DNA from: Charina bottae
Taxonomy: Eukaryota > Chordata > Lepidosauria > Squamata > Charinaidae
Reading direction: 5' to 3'
Assembly (NCBI GenBank): GCA_023362775.1
Contig: JALMGJ010000006.1
Location: forward strand, 11,302,501 to 11,366,500
DNA length: 64,000 nucleotides
The translations under genes and the position numbers were made by a program. Below the pieces are notes generated by a model. The model was not told the origin of the DNA. It was given only the letters and a program-made list of their open reading frames with translations, and searched no databases. Of this stretch, positions 59,290 to 64,000 are shown piece by piece (the first letter of the stretch is position 1; the number at the start of each line of letters is the position of its first letter).

Positions 59290-62200
59290 TTGCCTAAACC
59301 ATGACAGGCTGTTGCGTCCATCATGAGCCTAATTGTGATGGCAACAGCTTATGGAAGATTGTGGCTTGCAATGTAAGAGAAGTAAATGATAAATAGCAGG
59401 AATTAACAAATGAAAGAAAGAAAGAAAGAAAATTGATATGTTGTGTGTCTGTGGAACTAAGAGAAAGAGGAAGGAATAGATCTGAATGAAAATAGTCTAT
59501 TCTTGTGGAGCGAAGCTGATGAATACATTCGGGGAGTGAACGAGCAGGTTTAATTATGAATGAAAGGACTGATGTGCATGTGAGAAAGTATGAATTGGTG
59601 TTATCTAATTGTTGAGGTGCGTATAAATGTAGAAATGGTGATAGCTGCATGTTATGCTCCGATGAATAATAATTGGAGAACCAAACATCTGTTTTGGGAA
59701 AAACTGCAAACGTTCTGAATTAATGCAGCCCAGGAGAAAAGAATCATTCTGCCAGGTTACAGGACTGGATGTGTGGGAAAGAGGCATGACAACACAAAAG
59801 ATGATTGGACTAATCAGTAATAGAAGTAATGGTTGTTTGATGAGTGTCTGCCATAAATAGACTTAAGCTACATATCTGAAAGAAACACTATTTTTTTCTA
59901 AGCAAAGGAATAAATATAAATTATTAATTTTTATTTATTTAAATTTATTGGCCACCCAACTCCAGTTAAAGCATGACTGATTTGTTTATAATGAAAGAGT
60001 GGAAGAATTACTGAAGGATGCAAGAGAGATCAAAGATTCTGAATGTGGGACAGACCATTGTTTGGTAATGTCATATAGAGCCAATTTGGTCTAGTGTTTA
60101 AGGTGCTGGGCTAGAAACCAGGAGTCTGTGAGTTCTAGTCCTGCCTTAGGCATGAAAGCCAGCTGGGTGACCTTGGGCCAGACACTCTCTATCAGCCCAA
60201 CTCACCTCACTGGGTTGTTGCTGTGGAGAAAATAGGAGGAGGAAGGAGTATTTGGTATGTTCATCGCCTTGAGTTATTTATAAAAATAATAAAGGCGGGG
60301 AAAAATAAATAAATAAATGTCAAGAGTGGATTTTAGGGAAGGGAAGGGGTTGAAGAAGTAAGAGTGAACACAAACAGACTGCAGGGGAAAAAGTGGTAGA
60401 AGATAGATTAATCTATCTTCCAACTGAATGAATAGACAGTGGGTATAAGGAAAGAAGATGTAGAAGGTGTTTGGAACAGAGTGAAAAAAATGTTATACAA
60501 TGTCATAGAACTTTATATAAAGGGATTATTTAAAAAATATGTTTGGTACAATGATGAAGTGAAAGAATTTGTGGATAAAAAAAATGCATATAAGAGAATG
60601 ATAACTTAAAAATAGGTGACAGAAAGATATTGTATAATATGCATAGAGATGATAAGACAGTTGCATAGAATATAGCCGAAGAGATCAAGGAGAGTTAAGA
60701 TGTAAAAAGACAGAGGAAATGCACAGCAATTTTGAAACTGAAATAAGAAAAAGTTTTGAACATGGGTGAAAAGGGCTAAACAAGAAGCCTCCAGCAGAGT
60801 GAAAATAATAAAAAATAAAAACTGATTTTGGATTAACCTGAAGTGATAAAGATCTGAAAGGAAATCAAAATATATGGGATGTCAAAGTGTAGTACTGTAA
60901 CAAAATGATAGAAATGTTGGTATCCAAGAAAAAAAAATGACCAAAAAGTCAGAAATGCTACGGACATGTTGAAAAATGGTAGGGCTTCAGGTGTAGATGG
61001 TGTAATTGAAGAATTTAAAATATGGATATGATTGTCTGTGCAACTTGTGTTGGAAGACTGCATATGTGCTTGATGGTTGGAAAAATGAATTACTGTTCCC
61101 TTATACAAAGGGGAAAGTAGCAAAGTACCAAAAAACAAACTAAAGAGGGAATAGTTTGTTCAATGTGCCTGGGAAAGTATTTGGCAGGACTGACTGATAT
61201 AGTACAAAAGGTCACAATGAGGAAAATGTGGGAAGTACACTATGATTTAATGCCACACAAGAGATGAACAGACCAGACTTTTGCTGTTCAGCAAGTCAAT
61301 GAGAATATGAGTGTGACCAAGGAAATGTATTGTACATTTGTTGATTCAGAGAAAGTATTTGGTGAAGTAAATGATCTTAAATTATTGAACGTTTTGAGGG
61401 AAAATGTAGTTGAATTCAGTGAGAATGATCCATGATAAATGGAACACTTAGCAAATGGTTCAACAATGAGCAGGGAATAAGATAAGGAACTGTGATATCC
61501 CTAGGATGTTTAATGCATCAATCAATAAATGCATAAAGAATGCTTATAGTAACAGTAATGGTATGTTGGCTTGGGACACAAATGTGTATATACTTAGGTT
61601 TGCAGATCATTTCATGTTTCTGGCTGAGAATCTAAATCATTTGTAGGGACATTAGATTGTGTGATGCAATGAGGACCATGGAGCTACATTTTTCAAGTGA
61701 ACAACTGCAAGCTATACAAAGTATATACTGTACATAATTGTAAGTTATACATCAATGGTGAAAAACTAGGGCAAGAAAATGAATTTGTGTAGCTTTGTAA
61801 AATGTTTACTGAAGACAGAAACATGTTTGGAGAATTTTTAAGATGTGCAAATGCTTGAAGAAAGGGGTTAGGTTGTATGATATCTGTTGCAAGGAATGAA
61901 TGCTCGTAAAAGAACAAAAAATTGCTGCGTATAAGAATGAAGTTCTTCTCAGCTTCTTATATGGAAGGGACTGTAGAGTACCTCAAGAGAAAAATGAAAA
62001 TAAGTTGGATGCAGTGGGAATAGGGTACTTAAGAAGTATGTGTGATAAAAGAAGAAGAGGTAGGGTCAAGGATGAATGGGTGCTGAATAAATGTGGATTG
62101 AATACAAAAGTGAGTCACAAGCATTAAAGGTGTGTGCTAAGGTGGTTGACCATGTAGAGAAAATGAATGAGGAATGGATTGATTTGCAAAACAAATACAC

Positions 62201-62370
62201 TGAAGAAGAATTCATGGATTAAGAGGAAGGGGAAAGACTGAGAAAGTCATGGTACAATGGAGTTGATCAGATCCTAAAGAAGTGGGAGATGAGAAGTTTG
62301 AAGAACAAAAGGCAATGTATGAAGTAGTGTATGGATGATTTGCAAGGATAGAAACGTGTGGACAGGTATA
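59290..62370 (+). pseudogene. Badly decayed non-LTR LINE, endonuclease to C-terminus
   Basis: Scattered frames keep the family order. Endonuclease: VIAACYAPMNNNW near 59640 and RIILPGYRTG near 59740, then a CGTDHCLVMS word before 60072. Reverse transcriptase: DMLKNGRASGVDG near 60965, ITVPLYKG near 61095, and LRFADHF near 61598 in place of the FADD active site. C-terminus: LYGRDCRVPQEK near 61958, DAVGIGYLRSMCDKRRRG, a DEWVLNKCGLN block and a KNKRQCMK word near 62310. Dozens of stops and frameshifts mark it as ancient. A SINE is inserted at 60074. The clade is undetermined. A related antisense piece is at 12655. Confidence 0.7.
60074..60315 (+). mobile_element. tRNA-derived squamate SINE, complete, with target duplication
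   Basis: Head TTTGGTCTAGTGTTTAAGG (A-box region) and GTGAGTTCTAGTC (B-box region). Body CCTTAGGCATGAAAGCCAGC, GTGACCTTGGGCCAG and CTCACTGGGTTGTTGCTGTG. End GCCTTGAGTTATTTATAAAA with an AAAT tail. AATGTCA repeats at 60067-60073 and 60316-60322. It splits the decayed LINE. It has a single body unit, unlike the double-body copy at 27991. Confidence 0.93.
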
Positions 62371-64000
62371 GCTATATTTCATTTTCTTTTCTTATCTCAT
62401 GCCTTTAATTTCTTGAACTTATAGTTTCTTAGCCCTGTCTGTGTTTTGCCCAGCATTGTAGCACAGAGTTAAGAGTATATATCTGAGCACAAAGAGATAG
62501 AACACAGACACAGACACACAGACACACACACCAGCAGCAGTAGTCCTCTTCACCATCTCCAAGAACAAAGCAAGTTCTAAAGAAATTCTCAAGCATCCTA
62601 AGATTAAAAAACATCAACAACCAAAGCCTCTTCCATATTGTTGAGAAATTGATTTTTCCATAGTGTTATCCAAACTAGGATGCTGGATGGGTAGGTCTTT
62701 GGAGTATTCCCAGAAGATTTTGTTAGCTGCATTATGGCTTCCTGAAGCTACTTTGGTCTTAAAAAACAACAGCTTAGGAAAAAAAAGATTCTGTAAAGAA
62801 GTCCATCCTAGAATCCAGCAAACATATTGTTCATATTTATATTTGGATCTTCAGATCTGCAATGGATAAATGGGCAGCTGATTCTTTCATTTCTTCCTAT
62901 GATTGCAAACCATGGCTAGTGGATTCTGAAGAAGCCAGAATTTGAAGCCACAATTAGAAATTAGCACTGAGACCCTGGTTTGCACAAAAGACATTAAGTG
63001 AAATTCTCATTTGGGAAGTCATGGGAAGCTATAAGGAACTGACGCTTCTTGACTTGGTTTTCAGCTAATATCAAGGGAAAAGGAAAGCTGGAGGCTTTAA
63101 TATGCTTCAATTTATCAAGATGACAATAAACCAAACAAATGAAGTTAGCACAATTAAACAAAGAAAAGGTTAAGTTACAATTTGTTTTAAAAGAAGCTTG
63201 GAAAAATCATCCAGATCAAAACCCACTCCTACTCATGGAAGCTCATCTGGGAACTTTGAACCACTTACTTTCACTCCACTCTATCTCACAAGACTACAGC
63301 GAGGATAAAATGGGAGGAGGTTATACACACTGGTGTAATGGGCAGAAGGAGTAACCTTGAGGAACAGGAGGATGAGCCACTACCAAGACCATGGTCAGAT
63401 AAAAGTAATCTGAGTCCGGGGCAGAAATTTAGTTTGAGAAAGCGTCTCAGATATGACCGACCCTAGTTCTCATGAAGTTAAAGGGAGGGAGTGGGGAAGC
63501 ACATTCAGACGTGCAAGGTCCAGCCATGATGAATTTTTCTAAGATCAGCCAAGGTCAACTAGGTGTTGCCTCCTGCTGTGATATAACTCTTGTAGAACTA
63601 GTACAATATGACTTCACTTGATGAAACTAGTTACACTATTGGCTTCTGCATGATAGATCCACCTGGATCAAAAGTGAGACAAAAATTTTGTGTGTGTGTG
63701 TATCTATCTACTATCCATCCATCCATCCATCCATCCATCCATCCATCCATCCATCCATATATATCTCCAGAATTAAAGCAGAATTCAAACCATTATTTGA
63801 AAATTTAACCTCAACTACTCCAACGTCATGACTACAGTTCTTCAGAACCTTTTTCTGCAGTTTTCAGGAAGGAAAACTGGTTTGCATAGAATGTAAACAT
63901 GGCCAAAGAAGAAATCTAACTGAGGCTGGTCCAGACCCACAAGCGATCTAGAGCTGTCTTGTTTTAAGGATTAGCATTGTAATATCTTCTGAACAAATTG
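62371..64000. other. No gene recognised
   Basis: About 1.6 kb with a short CA-rich run at 62507-62531 and the ATCC tract near its end. No gene or repeat family was identified. Confidence 0.45.
63713..63758. repeat. (ATCC)11 microsatellite
   Basis: About eleven perfect ATCC units after a short TATC stretch. Confidence 0.93.

Overview
The window looks like repeat-rich, gene-poor nuclear DNA from a squamate reptile (lizard or snake; I cannot decide which). The evidence is the combination of BovB/RTE LINEs, L2-like LINEs, L1s with a squamate-type 3' end, a Sauria SINE ending in a BovB-like tail, a second tRNA-derived squamate SINE, 5S rRNA-derived SINEs, Tc1 and hAT DNA transposons, and many long microsatellites. 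I found no host protein-coding exon, tRNA, rRNA, CRISPR or operon-like organisation. Nearly every reading frame with recognisable protein homology belongs to a transposable element, so the window is probably intergenic or intronic.

Layout. 1-3.9 kb: unrecognised DNA with one decayed RTE. 3.9-7.75 kb: a BovB LINE (+) split by a younger, 5'-truncated non-LTR element (-) with an open frame of about 912 codons and a (GAT)n tail. 8.5-9.1 kb: an L1 3' end. 9.5-11 kb: an unexplained 158-bp inverted repeat around about 1.1 kb. 11.4-15.5 kb: a 5S-derived SINE, decayed LINEs and a palindromic MITE. 17.7-18.5 kb: a BovB/RTE copy split by a TA-flanked MITE. 18.8 kb: a 143-bp pure pyrimidine tract. 19.9-23.3 kb: L2, hAT MITE, Sauria SINE and a short L1 with target duplication. 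27.6-30 kb: TTCC microsatellite, SINE split by a hAT MITE, TA-MITE and palindromic hAT. 34.2-36.8 kb: an L2 split by a near-intact Tc1 transposon, then a hAT MITE. 39-42.6 kb: two TA-MITEs and two L2 pieces. 43.8-45.85 kb: an internally deleted L1-type insertion with a 17-bp target duplication and a hAT MITE inside it. 46-49.7 kb: SINE, microsatellites, hAT-like and GC-rich repeats, L2. 54.9-57.2 kb: 5S-derived SINE, a second copy of the truncated non-LTR family, antisense L2. 58.9-62.4 kb: a Sauria SINE and a badly decayed LINE holding another SINE.

The elements relate through nesting rather than through a pathway. SINEs with BovB-like or RTE-like tails would have depended on BovB/RTE enzymes, the hAT and TA-flanked MITEs on transposases not encoded here, and the Tc1 copy carries its own transposase with one stop codon. 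The clearest events are the element inside BovB with loss of BovB target sequence, the Tc1 inside L2, the MITE inside BovB, the hAT MITE inside a SINE's A box, and the hAT inside the L1.

I do not see a convincing new biological system. The items most worth following are the open non-LTR frame and its insertion-with-deletion junction, the near-intact Tc1, the inverted repeat at 9.5/10.8 kb, and the five hAT-type MITEs whose 8-bp target duplications all carry a central TA.
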